A DNA stretch of 21,120 nucleotides, from the NCBI GenBank assembly GCA_046349775.1, contig JAXMBS010000086.1:1-21120 (forward strand), read 5' to 3'. This DNA comes from JAEUIG01 sp046349775. GTDB lineage: Bacteria; Planctomycetota; Planctomycetia; Planctomycetales; Planctomycetaceae. Of this stretch, positions 1-8,389 are shown in pieces (the stretch's first letter is position 1; each line of letters opens with the position of its first letter). The position numbers and the translations under genes were made by a program. Under the pieces are notes generated by a model. The model did not search any database, was not told the DNA's origin, and saw nothing but the letters and a program-made list of their open reading frames with translations.

Positions 1-1
1 G

Positions 2-691
2 GCGATCGTCCCGATCGAGCTGCTGCAGGCAGAGACGAAAGAGATTCGCACGCGATTGGCGGCAGGCTTACAGACGGTGGCCACGTTCAACGCGAACACC
101 AAGGCGATCGAGACCGACGGGAGCGTGCTGGCACTGATTGCCGACATCATCGAGCGGCATCCCCAGGAACTGAACTGGAAGGATCGCGCCCGTCACGTCC
201 GGCAGCTTGCCTACGACATCTATCTCAACGCCAACGGTAAGGGCCGCGGACCGTTTCAGAAAAGCAAAGAGCCGTTCGAGAAGCTCGTCAGCATCTGGGA
301 CGGCGGCCCCGCGCCGGACAATGACGTTTCCGCACGCGCTCCCTTGGGGGAAGCGGGGGATCGCGGAAAGGTCATGCTGTATTTCGAAAGTGGCTTCAAC
401 TGGCTGCGCTCAGATGTCAACACGCCGGCGCGCATGAAAGACGAACGGGACCGCGTCATCCGGACGACGAAAGTGCTTGCCGCTCTTGGCACGGCCCTGG
501 AAGACTCGAGCTTTGACGGTGCCGACCAGGAGCAATACGTCGTCCTTCTGCGACAGTTCATCGCCGGGCAGCAGCAGCTGGCGGATGCCGCGAACAGCGA
601 CGATTTCGCCACGTTTGAAAAGGCCCGCGACAGCGTGCAGAAAAGCTGCGACGCCTGCCATCTGGAGTACCGCACGCGCAGTGCGGAGTGA
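2..691 (+). CDS. Cytochrome c'-like c-type cytochrome, C-terminal part (5' end outside window)
   Basis: The frame is open from base 2 with no convincing start, so the gene begins upstream; a TTG at 56 is internal. The 229 visible residues are mostly helical and end with CDACHLEYR, a single CxxCH heme site about ten residues from the C-terminus. A C-terminal heme motif followed by an aromatic/Arg pair is typical of the cytochrome c'/c556 four-helix family. Family members are periplasmic and take part in electron transfer or small-ligand binding. The TGA at 689-691 is 18 bases from the end of the convergent STAS gene. The class is fairly sure from the motif position and helical character; the exact role is unknown. 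The signal peptide, if present, is outside the window. Confidence 0.75.
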   Translation, partial: AIVPIELLQAETKEIRTRLAAGLQTVATFNANTKAIETDGSVLALIADIIERHPQELNWKDRARHVRQLAYDIYLNANGKGRGPFQKSKEPFEKLVSIWDGGPAPDNDVSARAPLGEAGDRGKVMLYFESGFNWLRSDVNTPARMKDERDRVIRTTKVLAALGTALEDSSFDGADQEQYVVLLRQFIAGQQQLADAANSDDFATFEKARDSVQKSCDACHLEYRTRSAE

Positions 692-709
692 CCGCGCACG
701 GACGGGATA

Positions 710-1078
710 TCACGCGGCGCCGTGCATGGCCTGCATTGCAGACTCGCGGTCGGGATATGTCTGCCAGAGCCGGTTGAGGTTCGTGACCTCGATCACTTCC
801 GCGCAATTCGGCGTCAGACCGCACAACGCGAATCGCCCCCCCGGCTGCTGCTGGATCCGGTTCCACGCGCGGAACAGGACTTCAATGAACGACGAACCGA
901 AGAACTTCACGTTCGACAGATCGATCACGACGCAGGGCTCCGCCCCTTTCAAGGCCGCGAGCAATGCATGTAGCGCTTCAGGAATGCGGTCTTCCGTGAT
1001 CCGCTCGGATTCCGGACCATACGTCACGATCGTGACACCGCGTTCCTTGAGAATCTGAGGAACTCCGGCACCGGGCAT
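710..1078 (-). CDS. STAS-domain protein (anti-sigma factor antagonist-like)
   Basis: This intact 122-residue protein is the size of a lone STAS domain. Residues 47-66 read as a buried strand and turn (VVIDLSNVKFFGSSFIEVL), matching the STAS core where SpoIIAA-type proteins have DLSxVxxxDSSG. Ser62 and Ser63 occupy the usual phospho-acceptor position, but the Asp before the serines is replaced by Gly. Classical members are switched by kinase/phosphatase partners and bind anti-sigma factors in the cytoplasm; no such partner is visible nearby. The ATG at 1076-1078 is preceded by GGAG about 8-10 bases upstream, and a sigma70-like promoter lies at 1195-1222. STAS assignment is firm; the partner and whether the serine is phosphorylated are unknown. 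Confidence 0.8.
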   Translation of the reverse strand: MPGAGVPQILKERGVTIVTYGPESERITEDRIPEALHALLAALKGAEPCVVIDLSNVKFFGSSFIEVLFRAWNRIQQQPGGRFALCGLTPNCAEVIEVTNLNRLWQTYPDRESAMQAMHGAA

Positions 1079-1194
1079 GGTTCGACTCTCCGCAGGAAGA
1101 CATCGCGGGGCGAAGTGGCACTCCCCGGTGCACGCTCGCTGGACGGCTCTCCGAGGCGCGTGATCGCAACACCCGAATGGATGTGCTCAGTCCC

Positions 1195-1222
1195 ATCCTA
1201 ACTCGCAGGGATTGCCTGTCAA
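1195..1222 (-). promoter_or_regulatory. Candidate sigma70-type promoter of the STAS gene
   Basis: On the minus strand there is a perfect -35 box TTGACA (1217-1222), a 16-base spacer and a -10-like TAGGAT (1195-1200, 4 of 6 consensus bases). It points at the STAS gene and would leave an untranslated leader of roughly 110 bases. Planctomycete promoter consensus is less well defined than that of E. coli, so this is a motif match only. The rest of 1079-1330 holds no gene that I can see. Confidence 0.4.
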
Positions 1223-1330
1223 TCACGGCGTCGGACACCCAAACGACGCAGTCGGCCGCAGTCACCGGAGGAAGCGCCGCGTCAGCCTACGGCAGACGCA
1301 CATTCGTTATCAGTCCGGCGAGCGACGGTC

Positions 1331-1729
1331 CTAATTCTCCGCTTTCTTGAACCCCGCCTTGACGAGGTCCTTGTATCCGGCTTTCAACGGGCGGACGTCG
1401 TAGCCGAGCTTGACCAGCAGGTCGGCGGCGGCAAGGCAGCGTTTGCCGGAGGCGCAGTGTGCGTACACGACCTTGTCTTTGGGCAGCGACTTGGGCTGCT
1501 CCCTTTTTCAGTCGCGCTGAGCGGAACGAGGAGCCGCCGTCGAGGTGCCCGTCGTCCCATTCGGACTGCTCGCGAACGTCCACTAGGACTGCTTTCTGCT
1601 CGGCGACGCTTTTCTTCACGGTGTCGAGTGAATCCTTGGTGTGTTCAGCGGCGCCAAGACGGGCGCCCCAGCATGCAAGTCCGGCACACAGTGTGGCGAT
1701 CAAAACGGGCGCGGAATCGACTTCATCAT
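1331..1729 (-). CDS. Secreted single-domain rhodanese-like protein, frame-disrupted
   Basis: Joined over its frames, the product reads as a Sec leader starting MMKSIPRP and continuing VLIATLCAGLACWGARLGAA, then a rhodanese domain: VLVDVREQSEWDDGHLDG, LLVPLSA, LKKG, KDKVVYAHCASGKRC, ending KAGFKKAEN and TAG (1331-1333). The active-site loop is CASGKR, with the catalytic Cys and cationic residues of sulfurtransferases. Such periplasmic rhodaneses transfer sulfane sulfur or bind thiols; the acceptor is unknown. An AGGAG lies 3 bases before ATG 1729 and 6 before ATG 1726, so the second ATG is the likelier start. At least four one-base shifts break the frame: in the leader near 1706, near 1535-1540, near 1515, and in the A/G run near 1495-1505. 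All known parts remain, which favours sequence error over decay. Confidence 0.65.
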
Positions 1730-1738
1730 GAACTCCTG

Positions 1739-1756
1739 CAATGTCCGAGGACATTG
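1739..1756 (-). promoter_or_regulatory. Operator-like palindrome over the rhodanese promoter
   Basis: CAATGTCC and GGACATTG form perfect 8-base arms around a 2-base centre, 10 to 27 bases before the rhodanese ATG at 1729 and next to its AGGAG. On the minus strand the sequence TACAAT (1753-1758), a good -10 box, overlaps the distal arm. Two-base spacing is too tight for an RNA hairpin loop, so binding by a dimeric regulator is the better reading. No clear -35 was found. No regulator gene adjoins it. Confidence 0.35.
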
Positions 1757-1871
1757 TACTCGTCGTGTGGTCCCGCACATTGCATCAACGTTTTTCGATG
1801 GATAGACTGACTTGGTGCGGCCGAACCGCGCTCGGACGCTGTTCTCACTAGATATTTGAGCGGCAATTGCG

Positions 1872-3314
1872 ATGCTGACCGTTCTCGGCCGTTCCCGTCG
1901 AGCATGTGGCGGAATTCCGCGGCGGGAATTGTTGCAGATCGGCGCCGGACTGTTGGGAGTCAACTTGCCGAAGGTCTGGGCGGCTGAAGCAGTGACCGAT
2001 GCGTTGGCGCCTCGCGCCAAATCGGTATTGTTCGTGTTTCTCTATGGCGGACCGAGCCAACTCGAAACGTTCGACCTGAAGCCGGACGCGCCAGCAACAT
2101 TCGCGGGCCGTTTCGTCCTATCGCCTCGCGAACACCCGATTTGCGGATCTGCGAGCATTTGCCGCAGCTGGCCGACCGGTCGGACAAATACAGCGTCATC
2201 CGCACGCTGAACCATTCTCAGAACGACCATAACGGCACGCACATTATCCAGACAGGCCGTCCGATTCCGCCGGCGGATCGCGGAGCGGACAATGTCAATG
2301 CGACCACCAGGGATTGGCCAGCCTACGGCCCGGTGGTCTCGTATCTCGATCAACAGGCCCGGTCGTTCGGCCGATTTTCCGCCCTACGTCTACCTGCCGC
2401 GGCTGTTGGGGCATTTCGCCGGTTACGACATCAACGGGCAGTACGCCGGCTGGCTGGGGAATGCCTGGAACCCCATGGCCACGCACATTCAGCGCGGAAT
2501 TCGGCCGACAATCCTTTCTTCCGTGATTGCACCGACGAGGAACTCGATTTCCGGCTGAACGGGCTGGAGTCATTCCCGGACGTCACGCTCGACCGTCTCG
2601 ATCACCGGCGCAACCTGCTGTCACAACTCGATGACGAGCGGCGGCGCATCGACCGGCTCTCCGCAGTCCGCAGCTATTCCGGTCTCGAGAGTCGCGCGCT
2701 GAAGTTGTTGTCCTCGCCGCAGATTGCTGAAGCGTTTGATCTGCGGCGCGAGGCGGATTCGCTCCGCGATCGTTACGGCCGCAATCTGTTCGGCCAGTCG
2801 CTGCTGATGGGACGGCGGATGATCGAAGCCGGAGCGCGATTCGTCACCGTCGCGTGGGATCTCGCCGTGCGGGGCGACGTCTGCGGCAGTTGGGACATGC
2901 ACGGCTGCCTGACGGACGTCATGCGGAATCATTTGTTGCCCGGCCTGGACCACGGGTTTTCGGCATTGCTGGACGACATGCAGGATCGCGGATTGCTGGA
3001 GGAAACCCTGGTTCTGGCCGTGGGAGAAATGGGACGCACGCCGAGCTTCAAGAACCGCGGCAACTCCGACGGCCGCGATCACTGGAGCTACTGCTTCCCG
3101 GCGCTGCTGGCGGGCGCGGGTATCCGCGGCGGCACGCTGTATGGTGAGTCGGACAAGGACGCCGCTTATCCCGTCACGTTGCCGGTTTCGCCGGCCGACC
3201 GGGGTCCACGATCTTTTCCTCGCTGGGAATGCGCCCGACACCCGCATCCCCGATGCACAAGGACGTCCGGCGCCGGTCATTGAAGACGGTCGACCAACGG
3301 AATTGTTCGGATGA
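1872..3314 (+). CDS. DUF1501 protein, Tat-exported, frame-disrupted (module A, first copy)
   Basis: The start ATG at 1872 leads into a twin-arginine leader (PRRELLQIGAGLLGVNL), which implies folded export. Then follow the DUF1501 landmarks: VLFVFLYGGPSQLETFD, IRGPFRPIASRTPDL, the middle segment DFPPYVYLPRLLGHF, RYGRNLFGQSLLMGRRM, the SWDMHG site, VGEMGRTP, and GRDHWSYCFPALLAGAG. DUF1501 belongs to the alkaline phosphatase/sulfatase-like superfamily; no activity can be stated. The frame changes at about 2099, 2370, 2495 and twice between 3195 and 3230. The last frame reads APDTRIPDAQGRPAPVIEDG and stops at 3312-3314. Reconstructed length is about 480 residues, normal for the family. It overlaps the next gene by ATGA. 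Homology continuing across each shift suggests sequence error. Confidence 0.75.
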
Positions 3315-5712
3315 GCAGCCTGAATTTCATGTTCTTGCAGTGTGGAACGCCTTTTTCGACGAAGTCAGGAAGTGCGTTGCGGTGCGTGCTACGCCGCCTG
3401 TTCGTCTTCGGTCTCGCCGCTGGAGCCGACTCCGCACTTGCAGACGACGAGTTTTTCGAGAAACAGGTCCGGCCGCTGCTCGTCGAACGCTGTTACAAGT
3501 GTCACAGCGGCGACACTCGCGAAGGCAATCTGCGGCTCGACTCCCGCTTTCTGGTGCTGAAAGGGGGCGAGCGGTCCGGCCGTCGCCCTGGACAAACCGG
3601 AGACGAGCCTGCTGTTGAAAGCCGTCGAGTATCTCGACGAACCGAAAATGCCGCCGGACGGCAAGCTGGCGGAACAGGAAATCGAGACGCTGCGCAAATG
3701 GGTGCTGCTCGGCGCTCCGTGGCCGGCCGGGGATGAAGGCGTACCGGCCGAGCCGACGACGCAGGAATGGGCGCCGACGGACAGGCAGCGTCAGTGGTGG
3801 GCGTTTCAGCCGGTGCAGAAGCCGGCGCTGCCGGCCGTACGCGAAACGGCGTGGCCGCAAACCGACATCGATCGCTTCATCCTCGCGGAACTGGAGACCG
3901 CGGGACTCAGCCCCGCACCTCCCGCCGAACCGCGAATCTGGCTGCGGCGGATCACGTTCGATCTGACCGGCCTGCCGCCGACGCCGGAAGAACTGGATGC
4001 GTTCGTGGCGGACGCGTCGCCGCAGGCGCGCGAGGCTGTCGTCGAGCGTCTGCTGGCCTCGCCCGAATACGGCCAGCGCTGGGCGCGACACTGGCTCGAT
4101 ATTGCCCGCTACGCGGACTACCACGATGGGGATCCCAAAGCGCGGGACGCCACGTGCGAACCGCTCAATGCGTGGCGGTACCGCGACTGGGTCGTCGATT
4201 CGTTCAATCGCGATCTGCCATTCGACCAGTTCATTACCCACCAGATTGCCGGAGACACGCTGCCCGATCCGGGCGGGAAAGGTTTTTACGCCGACGGACT
4301 TGTCGCGACGACGTTTCTCTCGAACGGCGTCTGGGACCGCGGCGACGCCGACAAGGAGAAGATGGTCAGCGACATGATCGACGACAACGTCGACACGGTC
4401 GGCAAGGCCTTTCTGGGACTGACGCTCGGCTGCGCCCGCTGTCACGACCACAAGTTCGACCCGGTTTCGCAGGCCGACTACTATGGACTGGCCGGCATCT
4501 TCTACAGCTCGCATATCCTGCGCGATATTGGCGGCAAAGGGGCGAACTACTTCATTAACCGCATTCCGCTGGCTGATCGCGCCTATGTCGAAGCCCGCGA
4601 CTCGCTGGTGCAGCAAGTCGCGGACATCAACGCGAAGATCAAAGCGCTCGACGAAAAGAACCCACGGACTCCGGAAGAGGACGCCGAACGGGCCGACCTC
4701 ATCAAGCAGCGCGACGAACGCCAGGCAGCGCTTCCGCCTGAGCCGCCCTATGCCGAGGCGGCTATCGAAGGAGGCACGCCGGGGAGTCTCTTCCCCGGCA
4801 TTCAGGATGTGCCGATTCACGTTCGTGGCAGCTATACCCGGTTGGGCAAGGTCGTGCCGCGGCATATGCCGGCGTTCCTGGCAGGAACCGAGCAACCATC
4901 GATTGCTTCCGGCAGCGGGCGGAAGGAACTGGCGGCGTGGGTCGCCTCGCCGCACAATCCGCTGACTGCCCGCGTGATTGTGAACCGTGTCTGGCAATGG
5001 CATTTTGGCGCAGGGCTGGTCAGGACGCCGAATAATTTCGGTCTCTTGTCCGAGCCGCCGTCGCATCCGTGCTGCTGGACTGGCTCGCGACGCAATCCAT
5101 GCGATCAACTGCTGTACTGGTGAATTCGCTCCGCCACCTACGCACAGTCGGCGGAAGCGACACCGACAATTTGCAAGCGCGATCCTGAAAACCGCCTGCT
5201 GGGGCGTTTCGTGCCGCGTCGGCTCGAAGCGGAGGGCGATCCGCGACGCGATGCTGTCCGTCGCCGGAAGACTCGACCTGACTCCCGGCGGGCCGGCGGG
5301 GACGACCTCTACACCTGCCGCGCCGCTCGCTGTACGTGCAGACGCGCGCTGGACCGCGGCAGTTTCGCGATGCTGTTCGATGCGGCCAACATGGACGCCT
5401 CTGACGAGAAACGCACGGTCAGCAACTGCTGCGCCGCAAGCTGCCGTTTCTGCTCAATCATGGGTTTTGCAGGCGAGCCGCCCGTGACCTGGCGGCACGA
5501 TTCGCGTTAACGAGGTCCCCGGTGAGCACGCTGCAGCCGCCGCCGCGCGCCTGGCTCGTGCCTACCAGTTGCTGTTCGGGCGTTTGCCGACGCCTGATGA
5601 GGCGGCGATTGGACTGTCGCTGGTCAACACCGCCAGCGGAGATGCTTTGACCGGCTGGACCGATCTGGCCCATGTGCTGCTGGAAACGAATGAGTTTGTG
5701 TATGTGGAGTGA
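3311..5712 (+). CDS. PSD1-type protein: planctomycete cytochrome C, DUF1549, DUF1553; frame-disrupted (module A)
   Basis: The ATG at 3311 overlaps the DUF1501 stop (ATGA), implying coupled translation. Residues about 25-45 form a Sec leader. A planctomycete cytochrome domain follows, with CYKCHSGD at residues 61-68 and MPPDGKLAEQEI later. DUF1549 covers roughly 3850-4560 and carries DLTGLPPTPEELDAF, YGQRWARHWLDIARYADYHDGD (in part) and a second heme-like site CARCHDHKFDP (4431 on). DUF1553 follows (NPLTARVIVNRVWQWHFG, TPNNFGLLSEPPSHP). The frame shifts near 3575 at a G run and many times between 5065 and 5500; the tail resumes as LARAYQLLFGRLPTPDEA and stops at 5710-5712. About ten residues of the DUF1553 core near 5090-5120 look missing or garbled. 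Family members are exported heme proteins of unknown substrate, usually paired with DUF1501. Confidence 0.8.
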
Positions 5713-5715
5713 GGA

Positions 5716-5744
5716 AGTGGCTGGTGGGCTGGTAGCTGGTGGGG
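5716..5744. repeat. Short heptamer repeat, GCTGGTR x3
   Basis: Three near-identical copies, GCTGGTG (5720-5726), GCTGGTA (5728-5734) and GCTGGTG (5735-5741), sit in the 48-base gap between the PSD1 and DUF1501 genes. The run lies just upstream of the ribosome binding site of the next gene. A related heptamer run occurs at 7944-7971. Confidence 0.5.
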
Positions 5745-5760
5745 CAAGAGAGATTTTCAC

Positions 5761-7164
5761 ATGACTGTCGATTCACATTCCGATGTGCTGTCACGACGCC
5801 AGCTTTTGGCCCGCAGCGGGTGCGGATTCGGCATGCTCGCGCTGGCCGATCTGCTGGCGGCGAAGGAGCCGGATCGGGCGACGCAGCCGTTCGCCGTGCG
5901 CTCACCGCATCACGCGCCGCGCGCGAAGCGGGTCATCTTTCTGTACATGCCGGGCGGTCCGTCACACGTCGATACGTTCGACCCCAAGCCGCGTTTGATC
6001 GCCGATAATGGGAAGCCGCTGCCGTTCGAAAAGCCGAAGCTCGAGCGGACGAAGACCGGCAACCTTCTGGCGTCGCCGTGGAGGTTTGCGCCGCAGGGGG
6101 AATGCGGGACTGAGATCAGCGAATTGCTGCCGCACCTGTCGAGCTGTATCGACGACATCTGCGTCGTGCGGTCGATGTACGCGGACAATATCAACCACAC
6201 CGGCGCCGCGCTGCAGATGTGCACCGGTGAGCAGGCGTTCTCGCGGCCGAGTCTCGGCTCCTGGCTCACGTACGGGCTGGGGTGCGAGAACCAGAACCTG
6301 CCGTCGTTCGTCGTCGTCAGTCCCGCGGCCGTCTTCCAGGGGGCGCAACTCTGGGCGTCAAGCTTTCTGCCGAGCGCCTATCAGGGAACGCTTGTCCGCG
6401 ACCTGGCGCATCCCATCGCCAACCTGTCCGATCCGTCCGGCGCGCTCGATCGGCAGCGGCTGAAACTCGATGCGCTGAAGAAGCTCAATGAACTGCACAA
6501 GGCCGACAGCGCGATCGAGAGCCAGCTGGATGCACGGATCGCGTCCTTCGAACTGGCCTTCCGCATGCAGCGCGACGCGCCGGCGGCGTTCGACCTGTCG
6601 CAGGAGAGCGCCGCGACGCACCAGCTTTACGGGACCGATCAGAAAGACACGGAACTGTTCGGTCGTGAGTGCCTGCTGGCGCGGCGGCTGATTGAGCGCG
6701 GCGTGCGGTTCGTGCAGTTGTTCGATGCGCCGGCCAACAATGCCTGGGACCAGCACAGCGGACTCCGAGAAAACCTGCCGCCGCGGTGCCGGGCGATCGA
6801 CCGGCCCGTGGCAGCGTTGCTCACCGATCTAAAGGCCCGCGGCCTGCTGGAGGACACGCTCGTATTGTGGGGTGGCGAATTCGGTCGTACGCCGACCGCT
6901 GAAGGAACGAACGGCCGCGAGCACCATCCGTTCGGGTTCACGATGTGGCTGGCCGGCGGCGGCATCCGCGGCGGGATGGTTCACGGTGCGACCGATGAAT
7001 TCGGCTGGCACTCGGTTCATGACAAAGTCCACGTGCATGACCTGCACGCGACCATTCTGCACCTGATGGGCTTCGACCATACGAAACTGACGTACCGTTT
7101 CGGCGGCCGGGACTACCGCCTGACTGACGTCTTCGGCAATGTCGTCCAGAACATCATTGCGTAA
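5761..7164 (+). CDS. DUF1501 protein, Tat-exported (module A, second copy, intact)
   Basis: This is an intact 467-residue reading frame of normal family length. Residues 11-29 are a twin-arginine-type leader (SRRQLLARSGCGFGMLALA). Landmarks in order are VIFLYMPGGPSHVDTFDPKP (about 59-78), NINHTGAALQMCTG, the helical RRLIERGVRFVQLFD, NNAWDQHSGL, WGGEFGRTP (about 370-378), NGREHHPFGFTMWLAGGG and the C-terminal DLHATILHLMGFDH. The Asp and His residues in these blocks lie where metal-binding residues of the alkaline phosphatase-like fold are expected. It is divergent from the first DUF1501 copy at 1872, so the two are not a recent duplication. GAGAGA stands about 8 bases before the ATG. It follows the PSD1 stop by 48 bases and is probably the third gene of the operon. 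Substrate unknown. Confidence 0.88.
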   Translation: MTVDSHSDVLSRRQLLARSGCGFGMLALADLLAAKEPDRATQPFAVRSPHHAPRAKRVIFLYMPGGPSHVDTFDPKPRLIADNGKPLPFEKPKLERTKTGNLLASPWRFAPQGECGTEISELLPHLSSCIDDICVVRSMYADNINHTGAALQMCTGEQAFSRPSLGSWLTYGLGCENQNLPSFVVVSPAAVFQGAQLWASSFLPSAYQGTLVRDLAHPIANLSDPSGALDRQRLKLDALKKLNELHKADSAIESQLDARIASFELAFRMQRDAPAAFDLSQESAATHQLYGTDQKDTELFGRECLLARRLIERGVRFVQLFDAPANNAWDQHSGLRENLPPRCRAIDRPVAALLTDLKARGLLEDTLVLWGGEFGRTPTAEGTNGREHHPFGFTMWLAGGGIRGGMVHGATDEFGWHSVHDKVHVHDLHATILHLMGFDHTKLTYRFGGRDYRLTDVFGNVVQNIIA

Positions 7165-7191
7165 GCCGCGTTCAGCGACGGATGGCGCCGT

Positions 7192-7935
7192 TCAAGCCGC
7201 CCGGCGCTGCGACTGTTCCGGCTTGCGGCGCACCTTGGCGCGAGGCGTGATGCTCGCCCAGCGGGCTGTGGAATCATCGCCGGCGCGGCGGTCCGCTTCT
7301 GCCTGCAGGGCATCCATCGCGGCCTGTACCTGCAGCCGGTACGGTTCCAGTTGTTCGCGGTCGAGTCCTGGCGGCACGTACATCCGCGGCCCGACGCACA
7401 TGTAGGTGTCCGTGAACGGCAGCGGAATCGTGAGGTCGGTCCAACGTCCGACCGGCCGCAATGCGGATTTCGCTGCAAATCCGGCGGGGACGATTGCCCG
7501 ACCGGTCTGCGACGCGAGATAGACAATGCCGTCCTTCACTTCACGGCGCGGGCCCATCGGCCCGTCGGTCGCGATCGCGATGTGAAAGTCCCTGGCGGCG
7601 TCGAGCATCTGCCGCAGCGCCGCAGCGCCTCCGCGCCGGCTGGAGCCGCGGATCGGCGCGACACCGATCGCTTCGAGCGCATCGGCCAGCCAGTCTCCGT
7701 CGCCATGCTGGCTGACGAGTGCTGACACGCGAAACGCCGGCAGCGAAAAGACATGGCCGATGATGCCGTCGTGCCACAGACAGAACAGGTGCCGCTCATC
7801 CCCCGTGTCCTCGTAACAGGACGATCTCGGCTCAGCGTATTCAGCGTGCAATCGCACCGTCCGCAAGAGATTGCGGAACACGAACGCGAGGAATCGCGCG
7901 GCCAGCCGGATGATCGTTCGATTACGGAGTTTCAT
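7192..7935 (-). CDS. DUF374 lysophospholipid acyltransferase-like protein
   Basis: The intact 247-residue protein begins with a basic, hydrophobic stretch (residues 8-25) that could be a membrane anchor. It then shows the DUF374 pattern: LWHDGIIGH (53-61) in place of the acyltransferase His-box, VSQHGDGDWLADALEAIG, RGSSRRGGAAALRQM (96-110), DGPMGPRREVKDGIVYLA (124-141) and IVPAGFAAKSALR. DUF374 proteins are related to the PlsC/LpxL-type acyltransferases and are thought to act on lipids at the inner membrane; some are placed in lipid A synthesis. The C-terminus is Arg/Ala rich and low complexity. No Shine-Dalgarno sequence precedes the ATG at 7935; instead a heptamer repeat lies there. It converges on the DUF1501 gene with 27 bases between stops. 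It is apparently monocistronic. Confidence 0.8.
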   Translation of the reverse strand: MKLRNRTIIRLAARFLAFVFRNLLRTVRLHAEYAEPRSSCYEDTGDERHLFCLWHDGIIGHVFSLPAFRVSALVSQHGDGDWLADALEAIGVAPIRGSSRRGGAAALRQMLDAARDFHIAIATDGPMGPRREVKDGIVYLASQTGRAIVPAGFAAKSALRPVGRWTDLTIPLPFTDTYMCVGPRMYVPPGLDREQLEPYRLQVQAAMDALQAEADRRAGDDSTARWASITPRAKVRRKPEQSQRRAA

Positions 7936-7943
7936 GGGGAGCT

Positions 7944-7971
7944 GTCAGCCGTCAGTGGTCAGCCATCAGCC
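7944..7971. repeat. Heptamer tandem repeat, RTCAGYN x4
   Basis: Four exact-period heptamers follow each other: GTCAGCC, GTCAGTG, GTCAGCC, ATCAGCC. Read on the minus strand they are GGCTGAT/GGCTGAC units, close to the GGCTGGT units at 5719-5741. The run starts 9 bases upstream of the acyltransferase ATG. Confidence 0.55.
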
Positions 7972-8058
7972 AAGACGGCCAGATCGGCTGCGGGGTTGTA
8001 GGTCAGATGCTGAAGATGGGTCAATTCGAGTTCGGCCATCGAACTCTTCAAAGTCAGG

Positions 8059-8231
8059 AACCACGGAATACGCGGGAGTGACGGAAGAAACAGTGAACCG
8101 CGAATAGACGCTGATGAACGCAGCTCGACGGGCCGGTCGCACGACCCCATTTCTCAAAATGAGATCAGAGCGCATTCGCGTTCATTAGCGGTCCCCTGTT
8201 TCTTTCCGCTGATTTCGTGTATTCCGTGGTT
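8059..8231. repeat. Inverted pair of an interspersed intergenic repeat
   Basis: The left copy (8059 to about 8124) and the reverse complement of the right copy (about 8169-8231) share the same ordered blocks: AACCACGGAATAC, then a GGA(A)AGAAACAG block, then an ACCGC block followed by a TGAACGC-type block. The match is diverged but collinear over about 60 bases. The arms are separated by about 45 bases that contain a small TCTCAAAATGAGA palindrome. There is no open frame and no target-site duplication. Similar ACCACGGAATAC-type intergenic repeats are, from memory, common in Planctomycetes and Verrucomicrobia, with no known function. Confidence 0.6.
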
Positions 8232-8389
8232 AGCTCCTTGGGTTGCGGCCGTGAGGCCGAACTGGCGACCCAGTGGTTCTCTTTCCGGGGACACTGATCC
8301 CCCGACAGCCGGTTTACAGCCCGCGGTCGATACGGCACACTGGCGAGCGGTTAGACACTCACTCACACCGGCCAATCAGGAGGTCGTCC

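Larger units (their letters stand above)
7936..8389. other. Intergenic region between divergent genes, rich in repeats
   Basis: These 454 bases separate the divergent acyltransferase and TIM-barrel genes and must hold both promoters, though I see no clear -35/-10 pair. The contents are a heptamer run (7944-7971), an inverted interspersed repeat (8059-8231), and an unexplained minus-strand stretch from 8039 whose frame begins MAELELTHLQHLTYN. AGGAGG at about 8378-8383 is the ribosome binding site of the gene starting at 8390. No intact gene was seen. Confidence 0.6.

Noticed and set aside
3327..5108. A 593-codon minus-strand open frame antisense to the module A PSD1 gene
   Set aside because: Same reason: Arg-rich, no recognisable domain, while the plus strand has clear cytochrome and DUF1549 motifs.
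1872..5712. Programmed ribosomal frameshifting as the cause of the frame changes
   Set aside because: There are too many shifts per gene, in both directions, without slippery heptamers plus downstream structure, and in unrelated genes.
1872..7164. Recent tandem duplication of the two DUF1501 genes in module A
   Set aside because: The two proteins differ in length, leader and most motif flanks; they are different subfamilies.
7944..7971. CRISPR array
   Set aside because: The units are seven bases long with no spacers, and no cas gene is present.
8059..8231. Inverted repeat as a typical MITE
   Set aside because: No target-site duplication could be found next to the arms, and the arms are diverged; kept only as an interspersed repeat.
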